From assembly GCA_905188085.1 (NCBI GenBank), contig CAJJKN010000001.1:248001-312000 (forward strand): a stretch of DNA of 64,000 bases, written 5' to 3'. The DNA comes from an uncultured Bacillota bacterium. GTDB lineage: Bacteria; Bacillota; Clostridia; Christensenellales; QAND01. Below, piece after piece: positions 34,198 to 42,051 of this stretch. The notes beneath the pieces were generated by a model, which saw only the letters and a program-made list of their open reading frames with translations, did no database searches and was not told where the DNA came from. Each line of letters starts with the position of its first letter. Position 1 is the stretch's first letter. The position numbers were made by a program, and so were the translations under genes.

Positions 34198-35061
34198 ATG
34201 GATTTAAAACAATTGCAGATTTTTGCCCTTGTGGCGGAGGAGGGCACCATCAGCGCGGCGGCCAAAAAGCTGCATATGGCGCAGCCGCCGGTCAGTTTGC
34301 AGATGAAAGCGCTGGAAGAAGAGCTGGGGGTAACGCTGTTTTTGCGCGGGGCGCGGCACATTACGCTTACGCCGGCCGGGCAGCTTTTATATCAGCGCAC
34401 CAGGCAGATTTTATCCCTTTCGCGCTCCACTTGGCAGGAGGTATCCGCCATGCAGGGAAAGCCGCAGGGGCTTTTGCGCCTGGGCACGGTTTCCTCTTCG
34501 GGCGCGCTGGTTTTGCCGCAAAGGATGCAGGCATTTCACAGGCAATTTCCGGATGTGTGCTTTGAAGTGCAGGAGGGAAACACGTTTGAACTGCTGGACC
34601 TTTTGCGCCGTGATTTAATCGAAATCGCCATTGTGCGCACGCCGTTTGCCACAGAGGGCCTTGCCTGCCGGTATTTGCCGGCAGAGCCCATGATTGCAGC
34701 GGCGTTGCCGGCGCTGGTGAAGGAATTTCCAAATCCCATGCCCATTGCTGCGCTGCAAGAGAAGCCGCTGGTGGTGTATACCAGGTTTGAAGCGCTGGTG
34801 CAATCCACCTGCCAGGCGGCCGGGTTTGAGCCCAATATTTTATGCAAAACACAGGACGCGCGCACTTCGCTTTTATGGGCGGATGCGGGGATGGGCATTG
34901 CGCTTGTGCCCAAAAGCGCGCTGCAAATGATTCCCGGGCGGCTTGTGGCAAGGGAGCTGGACTGCGCGGCGCTGAATACGCAGATTGCCGCGGTAGCAAA
35001 ACAAAGCGCAGTGCTGTCCGAAGCGGCGAAGAAGTTTTTGCGCGTGTTTGAGGGTGCTTGA
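34198..35061 (+). CDS. LysR-family regulator
   Basis: 287 residues. N-terminal helix-turn-helix (MDLKQLQIFALVAEEGTISAAAKKLHMAQPPVSLQMKALEEELGV) followed by a periplasmic-binding-like effector domain with LRLGTVSSSGALVLPQRM. The gene lies 111 bases from the TTG of the ABC exporter gene and is divergent from it, across a very AT-rich region with repeated ACATATAT units. That arrangement suggests it controls the exporter; the inducer is unknown. Confidence 0.9.
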   Translation: MDLKQLQIFALVAEEGTISAAAKKLHMAQPPVSLQMKALEEELGVTLFLRGARHITLTPAGQLLYQRTRQILSLSRSTWQEVSAMQGKPQGLLRLGTVSSSGALVLPQRMQAFHRQFPDVCFEVQEGNTFELLDLLRRDLIEIAIVRTPFATEGLACRYLPAEPMIAAALPALVKEFPNPMPIAALQEKPLVVYTRFEALVQSTCQAAGFEPNILCKTQDARTSLLWADAGMGIALVPKSALQMIPGRLVARELDCAALNTQIAAVAKQSAVLSEAAKKFLRVFEGA

Positions 35062-35120
35062 AAAGGGCGGAACGATGGTGTAAAGTGATTGACATAACCA
35101 AAGATTCAGGAGGCGATAGA

Positions 35121-35597
35121 ATGATCGTCATTACAATGGAAAACGGAAAACAGATTCACATTCAGTTGGAGCCGGACAAGGCGCCGATGACGGTGAAAAA
35201 CTTTGAAAAGCTGGTTTCGGAAAAGTTTTATGACGGCTTGACGTTCCACAGGATTATTCCCGGCTTTATGATTCAGGGCGGCTGCCCGGACGGCACGGGC
35301 ATGGGCGGCCCGGGATACAGCATTCGCGGCGAATTTGCCATGAACGGATTCAACAACCCCATCAAACACAAGCGCGGGGTGATTTCCATGGCGCGCAGCA
35401 TGAACCCGGATTCCGCCGGCTCGCAATTTTTCATCATGCATGAGGATGCGCCGCATTTGGATGGGCAATATGCCGCGTTTGGCCATGTGGTAGAAGGGAT
35501 GGACGTGGTGGACGAAATTGCCAACACCCCGACGGACCGCAGCGACAGACCTAAAACGCCGCAGATTATGAAATCGGTTGTGTTGGTGGAAGACTAA
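35121..35597 (+). CDS. Cyclophilin-type peptidyl-prolyl isomerase
   Basis: 158 residues, no signal peptide, so cytoplasmic. Cyclophilin core includes FHRIIPGFMIQGG with the catalytic Arg, GVISMARSMNPDSAGSQFFIMHEDAPHLDG and YAAFGHVVEGMDVVDEI. It accelerates cis-trans isomerisation of proline bonds. AGGAGG at 35108-35113 fixes ATG 35121. Single gene with its own terminator. Confidence 0.94.
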   Translation: MIVITMENGKQIHIQLEPDKAPMTVKNFEKLVSEKFYDGLTFHRIIPGFMIQGGCPDGTGMGGPGYSIRGEFAMNGFNNPIKHKRGVISMARSMNPDSAGSQFFIMHEDAPHLDGQYAAFGHVVEGMDVVDEIANTPTDRSDRPKTPQIMKSVVLVED

Positions 35598-35603
35598 AAA
35601 GCA

Positions 35604-35636
35604 AAAGAGAGAAGATAAACCCTTCTCTCTTTTTTA
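35604..35636 (+). terminator. Terminator of the cyclophilin gene
   Basis: AAAGAGAGAAG/CTTCTCTCTTTTTT hairpin. Confidence 0.88.
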
Positions 35637-35669
35637 GTATGCCCGGAGGCGATTGATTTATAAACAGAC

Positions 35670-35733
35670 AAAATAAAAGTGCCCCCAACGACACACAGAC
35701 CATCATTGAAAGCACCTTTGCTCTGAAATTATG
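35670..35733 (-). ncRNA. Candidate small RNA (promoter plus hairpin with T run, no gene)
   Basis: On the - strand a near-consensus promoter (35767-35739) would start a transcript near 35732. After about 10 bases it enters a hairpin: AAAG-GTGC with GCAC-TTTT outside and CAATGA with TCGTTG inside, followed by TTTTATTTT ending near 35670. No open frame with a ribosome site lies in it. The result would be a 60-65-base RNA in the gap between the cyclophilin and sortase genes. Confidence 0.45.
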
Positions 35734-35738
35734 GAATT

Positions 35739-35767
35739 AGTATATGCAAACGTCCTGCAAAAGTCAA
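35739..35767 (-). promoter_or_regulatory. Sigma-A promoter on the - strand without a gene
   Basis: TTGACT (35767-35762), 17-base spacer, TATACT (35744-35739). Confidence 0.65.
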
Positions 35768-35928
35768 TGCTTTTTGCCATATTTTTTACAAATTTGCAGA
35801 GATTTACAGAAAAAGCATGAAAAATTGTAAAGTAAAGATCATACAAGAAGAGAGAGGAGAAACAATTAGGCCAGAAACAGAGCGCGCAGGGAAACAAAGG
35901 CGGTTTTGAGAAAGACAGTTTGCTTTGC

Positions 35929-35957
35929 TTGTGCAGGGTGGCCGGGCATGATACAAT
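35929..35957 (+). promoter_or_regulatory. Likely promoter of the sortase gene
   Basis: TTGTGC, 17-base spacer, TACAAT (35952-35957); GGGAGGAG and the ATG follow. Confidence 0.5.
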
Positions 35958-35996
35958 AGAAATAATTTCGGACAGAAGAAAAGGGAGGAGATCGGC

Positions 35997-36800
35997 ATGA
36001 ACGAATCTTCGTCTTTTACCCCGCGCTCGCAGGACAGGCGGCAAAAGGCACAGACCGCGGCCAAACAAAAAAAGAAGAAAAAAAACAGCCTGGTTTTAAA
36101 CCTTTTGCTGGTGTTTTTTTGTGCGGTTTTTCTGTTTGCGGCGTATAAGCTGATCTCTCAATTTTTGGTATACAACCAGGCGGTCAGCGAATATGACAAG
36201 GTGCGCCAGGCGGCGGGGGTGTCGGAAGAGGAGCAGACGGTGCCCAGGCCGGATTTCCAGGCGCTATCCGCCATGAACCCGGAGATTGTGGGCTGGGTTA
36301 CGGTGCCGGATACGGCGATCAGCTATCCTGTGGTGCAGGCCAAGGACAATGAAAAATACCTGCACACCACCTTTGAAGGGAAAAAGAACAGCTCCGGCTG
36401 TATCTTTATGGATAAAGACAGCAAGGCGGACGCCAGCGGGCAGCACACCATTTTGTATGGGCACAACATGAAAAACGGCTCGATGTTTCATGAGCTGGTG
36501 CAGTATAAAAAGGCGGACTTTTTCAACGCCCATCCGATTATCTATTACGATACGCCGCAGGGGCGGATAACGCTGCGCGTGATTGCGGCCTATGCTGCGG
36601 ACGCAACCGAAGCGTATAACTTTATCTTTTCCGATTTGGACAGCCTGCATTCGTTTGTGGCAAAGGCGATTAAGCGTTCTCCGGTAAAGCTGGAGGATGT
36701 AAACGCGAATGCGGTGGATAAAATCTTCTCTTTGCAGACCTGCAGCTATGAAACGGACAACTCCAGAACCTATGTGCTGGCCGTTCCGGTAGAGGAATAA
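35997..36800 (+). CDS. Class B sortase
   Basis: 267 residues. Lys-rich cytoplasmic N-terminus, one membrane helix (about 31-52), then the sortase fold. Catalytic residues are visible: His in ILYGHNMKNGSMFHEL, Cys in SLQTCSYE and Arg in DNSRTYVLAV. NPEIVGWVTVPDTAISYPVVQ is typical of SrtB-like enzymes, which attach proteins to the cell wall or link pilin-like substrates. No sorting-signal protein is present in the window, so the substrate lies elsewhere. GGGAGGAG precedes ATG 35997. Confidence 0.92.
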   Translation: MNESSSFTPRSQDRRQKAQTAAKQKKKKKNSLVLNLLLVFFCAVFLFAAYKLISQFLVYNQAVSEYDKVRQAAGVSEEEQTVPRPDFQALSAMNPEIVGWVTVPDTAISYPVVQAKDNEKYLHTTFEGKKNSSGCIFMDKDSKADASGQHTILYGHNMKNGSMFHELVQYKKADFFNAHPIIYYDTPQGRITLRVIAAYAADATEAYNFIFSDLDSLHSFVAKAIKRSPVKLEDVNANAVDKIFSLQTCSYETDNSRTYVLAVPVEE

Positions 36801-36819
36801 ACAAACGGCGTTTATCCGA

Positions 36820-36848
36820 TTGACTTGCCTTTCAACCAGGCGTACAAT
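36820..36848 (+). promoter_or_regulatory. Sigma-A promoter of the second EamA gene
   Basis: TTGACT (36820-36825), 17-base spacer, TACAAT (36843-36848). Confidence 0.75.
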
Positions 36849-36854
36849 ATCCGG

Positions 36855-36910
36855 TATGGAGACGCTGGTAAGACCGATAAGCCTGACAAAGCGCAGGCTT
36901 ATTTTTGTTT
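36855..36910 (+). promoter_or_regulatory. Short attenuator-like leader before the second EamA gene
   Basis: Between the promoter and the coding sequence lies a terminator hairpin ATAAGCCTG/CAGGCTTAT (36877-36902) followed by TTTTGTTTTG. Its loop ends in AGCG (36890-36893), complementary to CGCT at 36863-36866, so a pseudoknot or alternative pairing is possible. The class is not recognised. Confidence 0.5.
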
Positions 36911-36933
36911 TGCGGATACAGGGGGAAACAACG

Positions 36934-37803
36934 ATGGAACACAAGGGAAACGGGAGCCTTTTCATTGCCTTTGCCGCGCTGTTTTGGAGCACGGCGGGGT
37001 TGTTTATCAAATTGATTACCGGCTGGCAAACCTTGGCGATCAACGGCGTAACAGGGGCCATTGCGGTGGTGGTGATGATGATCTGCATGAAAAAAACGCG
37101 GATTCATTTTACAAAGGCCGTGGTGTTTACGGCGGTAAACGCGGCGCTGACTTCCGTTTTGTTTGTAATGGCCAACCGATATACCACAGCGGCCAACGCC
37201 ATTGCCATGCACTATACAAACCCGATGTTTGTGGTATTGTTTTCCGCGGCCATAGAGAGAAAGTGGCCGAACAAAGCGCAAAGCGCGCTGACGGTTTTGA
37301 TTTTTTTGGGCATTTTGCTGTCGTTTGCAGATCAGATCGGCGGGGGCAACGCCTGGGGAAACTTTTTGGCGCTGGTCAGCGGGGTGACGTTTGCATGCGT
37401 GTTCATCGGCAATCAGCTGCCGGGGGCAAGCCCGCAGGACGCTTCCATTTTGGCCTATGTGGGCAACGCCGTAATCGGCCTGCCGCTGGCGTTTTTTCAG
37501 CCCATGCCAAGCGCCCTCAGCTGGGTGGGTTTAATCGGCATGGGGCTGGAACTGGGCCTGGCCTATACCTGCTTTAGCATTGGGGTAAAGCGCACTTCGC
37601 CGGTGGCGGCGTCGCTGATTTCGGTGTTGGAACTGGTATGCAACCCGATTTGGGTCTTTCTGTTTTTGGGCGAACGCCCCAGCATCTTTACGCTTTTGGG
37701 CTGCATTGTAATTTTGCTTGGCATTGTGCTCAATGTAATCATTGAAAACAAAGAAAACGGACAGGCCCGGCAACCGGAAACCGAGACGATGGCTACAAAA
37801 TAA
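36934..37803 (+). CDS. EamA/DMT-family permease
   Basis: 289 residues, about ten helices, two EamA repeats (FIAFAALFWSTAGLFIKLITGWQ; NFLALVSGVTFACVFIGNQLP). The second half shows EMGLELGLAYTCFSIGVKRTSPVAASLISVLELV-type order, common to the family. Export of a small metabolite is likely. GGGGG site before ATG 36934. Its expression seems controlled by a terminator in the leader. Not closely similar to the EamA protein at 19.8 kb. Confidence 0.88.
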   Translation: MEHKGNGSLFIAFAALFWSTAGLFIKLITGWQTLAINGVTGAIAVVVMMICMKKTRIHFTKAVVFTAVNAALTSVLFVMANRYTTAANAIAMHYTNPMFVVLFSAAIERKWPNKAQSALTVLIFLGILLSFADQIGGGNAWGNFLALVSGVTFACVFIGNQLPGASPQDASILAYVGNAVIGLPLAFFQPMPSALSWVGLIGMGLELGLAYTCFSIGVKRTSPVAASLISVLELVCNPIWVFLFLGERPSIFTLLGCIVILLGIVLNVIIENKENGQARQPETETMATK

Positions 37804-37842
37804 AAAAGCCGCGGCGCAAAAGCGGGCGGCAAAAAGACGGAT

Positions 37843-38217
37843 TTAAGGATTTTGCACGAGTTCGATTTCCAGCTTGTGCGGCAGGCAGACGATCAAGTTT
37901 CCTAAAAAGCGTTGCGTATAGTTATCCAGATTCATAGAGCCCTGAGAAATGCAGTCGTGATTATTGCAATCCGCTTCGCGGACAAAAACCGAGCCGTTTT
38001 CTATGACGACAAGGTTGTAGCCGTATTCGGTCTGCAAAGGAATTTCGCGATTTTCATTGAGCGGATAGCGGCCGGTTTCCTGCCCGTTTACCTTTATGCA
38101 CACTTCGGCATGGCTGCCCAGCTGCGGGGCAAAAAAGGAAATGGCGAACATAGCGCCGCAAATGACGACGATCAGCCCGGCAATAAACAATAGATCTTTT
38201 CTGATTCTGTGTTTCAT
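37843..38217 (-). CDS. NusG domain II-family membrane-anchored protein
   Basis: 124 residues. One N-terminal helix (LLFIAGLIVVICGAMFAISFF) and an extracellular beta domain ending CNNHDCISQGSMNLDNYTQRF...IVCLPHKLEIELV, the NusG_II pattern with three conserved Cys and one His. Such proteins are often encoded beside RnfG-like FMN-binding proteins or heptaprenyl-synthase-type membrane genes; here the FMN protein is divergent. The ATG at 38217 lacks a strong ribosome site; a longer frame is open but less likely. Function unknown, possibly redox or cofactor related. Confidence 0.75.
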   Translation of the reverse strand: MKHRIRKDLLFIAGLIVVICGAMFAISFFAPQLGSHAEVCIKVNGQETGRYPLNENREIPLQTEYGYNLVVIENGSVFVREADCNNHDCISQGSMNLDNYTQRFLGNLIVCLPHKLEIELVQNP

Positions 38218-38272
38218 GTTTTTTATTTTAACGCAAAAAAGACATGGCCGCCAGTGGGATGAGAAAATCGCT

Positions 38273-38301
38273 TTGAAATTCCGGGGAAATTGCGCTATAA
38301 T
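38273..38301 (+). promoter_or_regulatory. Sigma-A promoter of the FMN-binding protein gene
   Basis: TTGAAA (38273-38278), 17-base spacer, TATAAT (38296-38301). Confidence 0.8.
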
Positions 38302-38378
38302 GTTCAAAATAAAAAAAGTAGATTTTACAAGATAAAGAAAAGATCTTTGAAGATGATGGAAAGGGATGTAAGAACATC

Positions 38379-38915
38379 ATGAAAGATACGCTGAAAATGG
38401 GTGTGCGGTTGTTGATCATTTGTGCGGTTGCGGGGCTGTGCCTGGCGCTGACATACAGCAAGACCAAGCCCAAAATTGATGAACAGGAAAAACTGGCCGA
38501 GCAGGAAGCGTATTCCTCGCTGTTTGCGGATGCAGCGTCTTTTGATGAAGTGGACAAGGGCACGCCGGCAGAAGAAGTGAGCAAGATTGTATGCGCAAAA
38601 GATAGCCAGGGCAACACGCTGGGCTATTGCGTGAGCGTGGCGCCGAACGGATACAAAGGCGCGATTAATATGAATGTGGGCGTGAAGGCGGACGGAACGC
38701 TGAGCGGCGTTCGGATCGGCTCCAACAGCGAAACGGCGGGCCTGGGCGCGCGCGTATCGGAAGAAAGCTTTTACGGGCAGTATGAAGGGAAAACCACGCC
38801 GATTGTTTTGGGCGATCAGGTGCAGGCCATCACGGGCGCTACCATCTCTTCTACGGCGGTGACCACCGGGGTAAACGCGGCGGCGGAAGCGGTAGCTCCG
38901 TTGTTGGGCAAATAA
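38379..38915 (+). CDS. FMN-binding domain protein (RnfG/NqrC-like)
   Basis: 178 residues. One N-terminal membrane helix, then the extracellular FMN-binding domain; the end shows TGATISSTAVTTGV, the site at which ApbE links FMN covalently to a Thr. In Rnf and Nqr complexes this subunit passes electrons between flavins. No other rnf gene and no apbE are in the window, so it is an orphan, paired only with the divergent NusG-II protein. A role in extracellular electron transfer is possible but unproven. Confidence 0.88.
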   Translation: MKDTLKMGVRLLIICAVAGLCLALTYSKTKPKIDEQEKLAEQEAYSSLFADAASFDEVDKGTPAEEVSKIVCAKDSQGNTLGYCVSVAPNGYKGAINMNVGVKADGTLSGVRIGSNSETAGLGARVSEESFYGQYEGKTTPIVLGDQVQAITGATISSTAVTTGVNAAAEAVAPLLGK

Positions 38916-38927
38916 AAACGGAAAACC

Positions 38928-38951
38928 AAAGAGCCGAAAGGCTCTTTTTTC
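38928..38951 (+). terminator. Terminator of the FMN-binding protein gene
   Basis: AAAGAGCC/GGCTCTTTTTT hairpin. Confidence 0.88.
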
Positions 38952-39182
38952 TTTGGGAGAATTGGAGAAAAAAGAGGCCGGGAAATGAACACGACGCAAA
39001 ACAATATTCATAAAAAGAGAGAAAACCGGTTTGTTTCCTATGAAAGCAAAGGAAAAGGCGAAGATAAAAAGGAATTTTGGGAGAAAGGCTTTGTGGGAAA
39101 GGGCCTTTAGCAAAGGAGCGTTATCATTGAATTTACCGATTTTGCCGATTCGGCTAAGAAAAAGCCAATGATTTTATGGGAT
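38952..39182. other. Purine-rich spacer
   Basis: Convergent intergenic sequence, A and G dominated on the + strand; nothing recognised. Confidence 0.55.
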
Positions 39183-39220
39183 AAAAAACGCCCGGGCCGA
39201 GAAAAGCGGCAGGGCGCTTT
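39183..39220 (-). terminator. Terminator of the PTS genes
   Basis: GCGCCC/GGGCG outer stem with inner GCC/GGC and a T run on the - strand. Confidence 0.7.
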
Positions 39221-39233
39221 GAGGCAAAAATGA

Positions 39234-40793
39234 TTAGGATTTTTGTGCGCTTTTGCGATAGATAAAATAACCTGCCGGCAAGGATAGCACTGCAATCCAG
39301 AGAAGATCCAGCCCGATCAGATGAAGCAAAATGCCGGCGAAGAAAAACGGCCAGGCGTGTTTGTCTGTGGTCAACGAACGCAAATTGCTGGCCACGCCTA
39401 CGCAGGGCAGAAAAACGGAAGCGCCGTACATGGCGGAAAGCAGCCACAGCGGCCAACCGGCAGCCGCGGGCAAAAGATGCGGCAGCAAATAGATGAGCAG
39501 CGCGCAGGGGAGAATGGTTACCGATGCCAACGCCCCTTGCGAAGCAAAGACATGCCAGCGCGTGATGCCGGCATAATCGCCGTTTTGTGCGCACTGCACG
39601 GCGCGCTCGGAAAATTTGGCGTTCCATTTCATGCGAAGCGGCCACAGATAGCTGCCCAGTCGGCCAAACAGAAAACACAACGCAAGCACGCTTTCCGCCG
39701 GCAAGCCCAGCGCCATGGAAACGGCAATGCCGCCGTATCCCGCCAGACTAAGATCGGTAGGCATGGCGCCGCCGACGCCGATAAAGCAAAGATACATCAA
39801 TTGCAAATAGGCGCCCATCAGGCAGCCAAGGGCAACATCGCCCAGCACAAGCCCCACCACAAACCCGGACCAGATCGGCCGCGTGATGGTGACAAAGGCA
39901 ACGCAGGTGGTAAAGCTGCTGTGTGAAAGGAAATAGCAAAGCCCCAGCAACAGGCACTGCCAAAGAGAAACAGGATGGGGGGAAAGCGCGGAAGGGGAGG
40001 AAAACACCCCCAAAGCGCCGCAGACGCCGCCCAAGATGAGCAAGGCATAGATCATCGGATTGGGGCGCACTTTTTTTTGCAGCGCATACAAAAGCAGAGA
40101 AACAACCACCGCGGCCGCGCAGCCGAGATAGCCGGCCATAAGCGGCGAAACGCCGGAAAACCAAACCGGCAGCGGAAGGATGATACACTGCGCCAACAAC
40201 CCGCCCAGAATCATGCTGCCCAACAATTTGGCCGCAGAGACAAGGCGTTGTGCTTTGCCGGCGGACAACAGATGCGAAATGGCAGAGGGGCCTTTTTCAT
40301 AGCCGCGCATCCACATGACATAGCCGATGGCGGCCAGCACGGAAAACACGCAGATCACATAGGCAATCGGCGGCCACAGCGCGCCATGCAGCACAAACGC
40401 AACGGAGAGCGCCAGGCTTAAAGGGACGATCATCCCCTGGGTAATGGCGTCGCCAAAACCGGCCAAAGGGCCCATCAGGTTTGTTTTCATGGATTCGATG
40501 GTTTCCTCCGAAACCGGCGCGCCCTGGGCCTGTTTTTCCTCCAAATGGAGGGTGACGCCATGGATGAGCAAACCATAACAGGGTTCCGTATTGAAAAAGC
40601 CCATATGCTTTTGCGTTTTCTCCGCGGCCTTTTGCGGATCGTGAGGATACAGGCGGCGGAAAATACGCGAAAGCGCATGGCCAAAAGCCGTACCCTGGAG
40701 GGTATGATAATTATAGGTGCTGTGTGAAAAAAATTCCCACACCCAAAAAGCACGGCGCAGGAGTTTTTTCGTCAGTGTCGGTTTTTCAGCCAC
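39234..40793 (-). CDS. Mannose-family PTS protein, fused IID and IIC domains
   Basis: 519 residues. The N-terminal half is a IID domain: HMGFFNTEPCYGLLIHGVTLHLEE and NLMGPLAGFGDAITQGMIVPLSLALS. The C-terminal half is a IIC-like membrane domain (GVGGAMPTDLSLAGYGGIAVSMALGLPAESVLAL). Usually IIC and IID are separate genes, IIC first; here they are one chain in reverse order. The GTG at 40793 is chosen because GGGAGGA lies six bases upstream; an ATG at 40808 precedes that site. With the IIB gene upstream it would import and phosphorylate a hexose or similar sugar. No IIA is present. Confidence 0.85.
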   Translation of the reverse strand: MAEKPTLTKKLLRRAFWVWEFFSHSTYNYHTLQGTAFGHALSRIFRRLYPHDPQKAAEKTQKHMGFFNTEPCYGLLIHGVTLHLEEKQAQGAPVSEETIESMKTNLMGPLAGFGDAITQGMIVPLSLALSVAFVLHGALWPPIAYVICVFSVLAAIGYVMWMRGYEKGPSAISHLLSAGKAQRLVSAAKLLGSMILGGLLAQCIILPLPVWFSGVSPLMAGYLGCAAAVVVSLLLYALQKKVRPNPMIYALLILGGVCGALGVFSSPSALSPHPVSLWQCLLLGLCYFLSHSSFTTCVAFVTITRPIWSGFVVGLVLGDVALGCLMGAYLQLMYLCFIGVGGAMPTDLSLAGYGGIAVSMALGLPAESVLALCFLFGRLGSYLWPLRMKWNAKFSERAVQCAQNGDYAGITRWHVFASQGALASVTILPCALLIYLLPHLLPAAAGWPLWLLSAMYGASVFLPCVGVASNLRSLTTDKHAWPFFFAGILLHLIGLDLLWIAVLSLPAGYFIYRKSAQKS

Positions 40794-40819
40794 GGGGCTT
40801 CCTCCCATGTAATAAACAA

Positions 40820-41287
40820 TTAAAGAGAACGAATGTCCACCGGTTTATCCGACGGCAAGATCTGGCAATATACCGGGCAGCCGCTTTCGGACAGCTGCTG
40901 CAAAGCGCTGCGCTCTTCACAACTGGCGGCAATGTTTTTATAGAGCATGCTTCGCCCGGGGCGCATGCCCATGCCGCCCACGCTGACGGCGGGAATGTCC
41001 ACGCCCTGTTTTTGCAGGGCACAGAGCGTTAACGGCGTTTTAACCAGCAAAATGACGCGGGCAGCCGGCGGCAGCTCCGCCATTTTTTGAGCGGCGGATG
41101 GCACATCCATCACCAAAACCTGCAAGCCTGCCGGCGCCAGCATGCAGATCATCTCGCTTAAAAAGGCGTCGGCAGCCACGGCGTCATCCACAATGAACAA
41201 CGCATCTGCCGGATATTGCGGCAGCCACTGGGTGGTAAGCTGCCCGTGAATGAGCCGATCGTCTATGCGGCAAAGCACCATTTGCAA
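40820..41287 (-). CDS. Mannose/fructose/sorbose-family PTS subunit IIB
   Basis: 155 residues. RIDDRLIHGQ carries the phosphorylated His (His14). The subunit takes phosphate from IIA and gives it to the sugar passing through IIC/IID. The TTG at 41287 has an AAAGGAA site at nine bases; ATG 41281 is possible. It is the first gene of a two-gene operon with the fused IID-IIC, separated by 26 bases from its GTG. The IIA partner must be elsewhere. Confidence 0.92.
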   Translation of the reverse strand: MQMVLCRIDDRLIHGQLTTQWLPQYPADALFIVDDAVAADAFLSEMICMLAPAGLQVLVMDVPSAAQKMAELPPAARVILLVKTPLTLCALQKQGVDIPAVSVGGMGMRPGRSMLYKNIAASCEERSALQQLSESGCPVYCQILPSDKPVDIRSL

Positions 41288-41418
41288 CAGGCTTCGTTCC
41301 TTTCCATAGATAAAAATAGACTATAATTTAGAATAAACAATCCTGGTCGGCTTGTCAAACGCGGTGGGAAAAAACGGGGCGTTGTGGTATAGTGAAACAG
41401 AAAGAGGGGAAAGCGGAC

Positions 41419-42006
41419 ATGAATGAACAGATGAAAAAACAGATAGAGTTTTTAACGGAAATAGACAAGAGCAAGGGCATTTTGCGGATGAATTGGATGC
41501 TGGACGAATCCAGAAGAGAGGATGACGCTCAGCATGCTTGGCATGCGTGCATTACGGCGATGGTGCTGGAAGAATATGCGGCGCGGCCGGTGAACATCGG
41601 GCATGTAATCCAGATGCTTTTGGTGCATGATCTGGTGGAGATTGACGCGGGAGACACCTACGCGTATGACGAAAAGGGATATGAGACAAAGCCGCAAAGA
41701 GAGCAGGCGGCAGCCAAGCGGATTTACGGGATTTTGCCGGGCGAACAGGGGCAAAAGCTGTGCGCGCTGTGGGAAGAATTTGAAGCGGGCGAAACGGACG
41801 ACGCCAAATTTGCCAACGCGGTGGACCGCGTGCAGCCGTTTTGGGGTAATTTTTCCGTTTGCGGCCGGGTATGGAAGGAGAATGGCATTGAGGCGGCGCA
41901 GGTGATCCGCCGCAACGAAGTGACAAAGGAAATTATGCCCAAAGTTTGGGACACGGTTTATGAGCAAATTCAGCAGGCGGTGGAAAACGGCTGGCTGAAG
42001 GGATAA
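41419..42006 (+). CDS. HD-domain hydrolase (YfbR-like, COG1896)
   Basis: 195 residues. HD metal ligands are in DDAQHAWHACITAMVL, LLVHDLVEIDAGDTYAYD and NAVDRVQPF. Relatives are 5'-deoxynucleotidases that remove phosphate from nucleoside monophosphates. GAGGGG precedes ATG 41419. The gene stands 45 bases upstream of psd and may share its transcript. Confidence 0.85.
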   Translation: MNEQMKKQIEFLTEIDKSKGILRMNWMLDESRREDDAQHAWHACITAMVLEEYAARPVNIGHVIQMLLVHDLVEIDAGDTYAYDEKGYETKPQREQAAAKRIYGILPGEQGQKLCALWEEFEAGETDDAKFANAVDRVQPFWGNFSVCGRVWKENGIEAAQVIRRNEVTKEIMPKVWDTVYEQIQQAVENGWLKG

Positions 42007-42051
42007 AAACAACGTTGGACTGATGGGCCAATAGATGGTACACTATACAAT

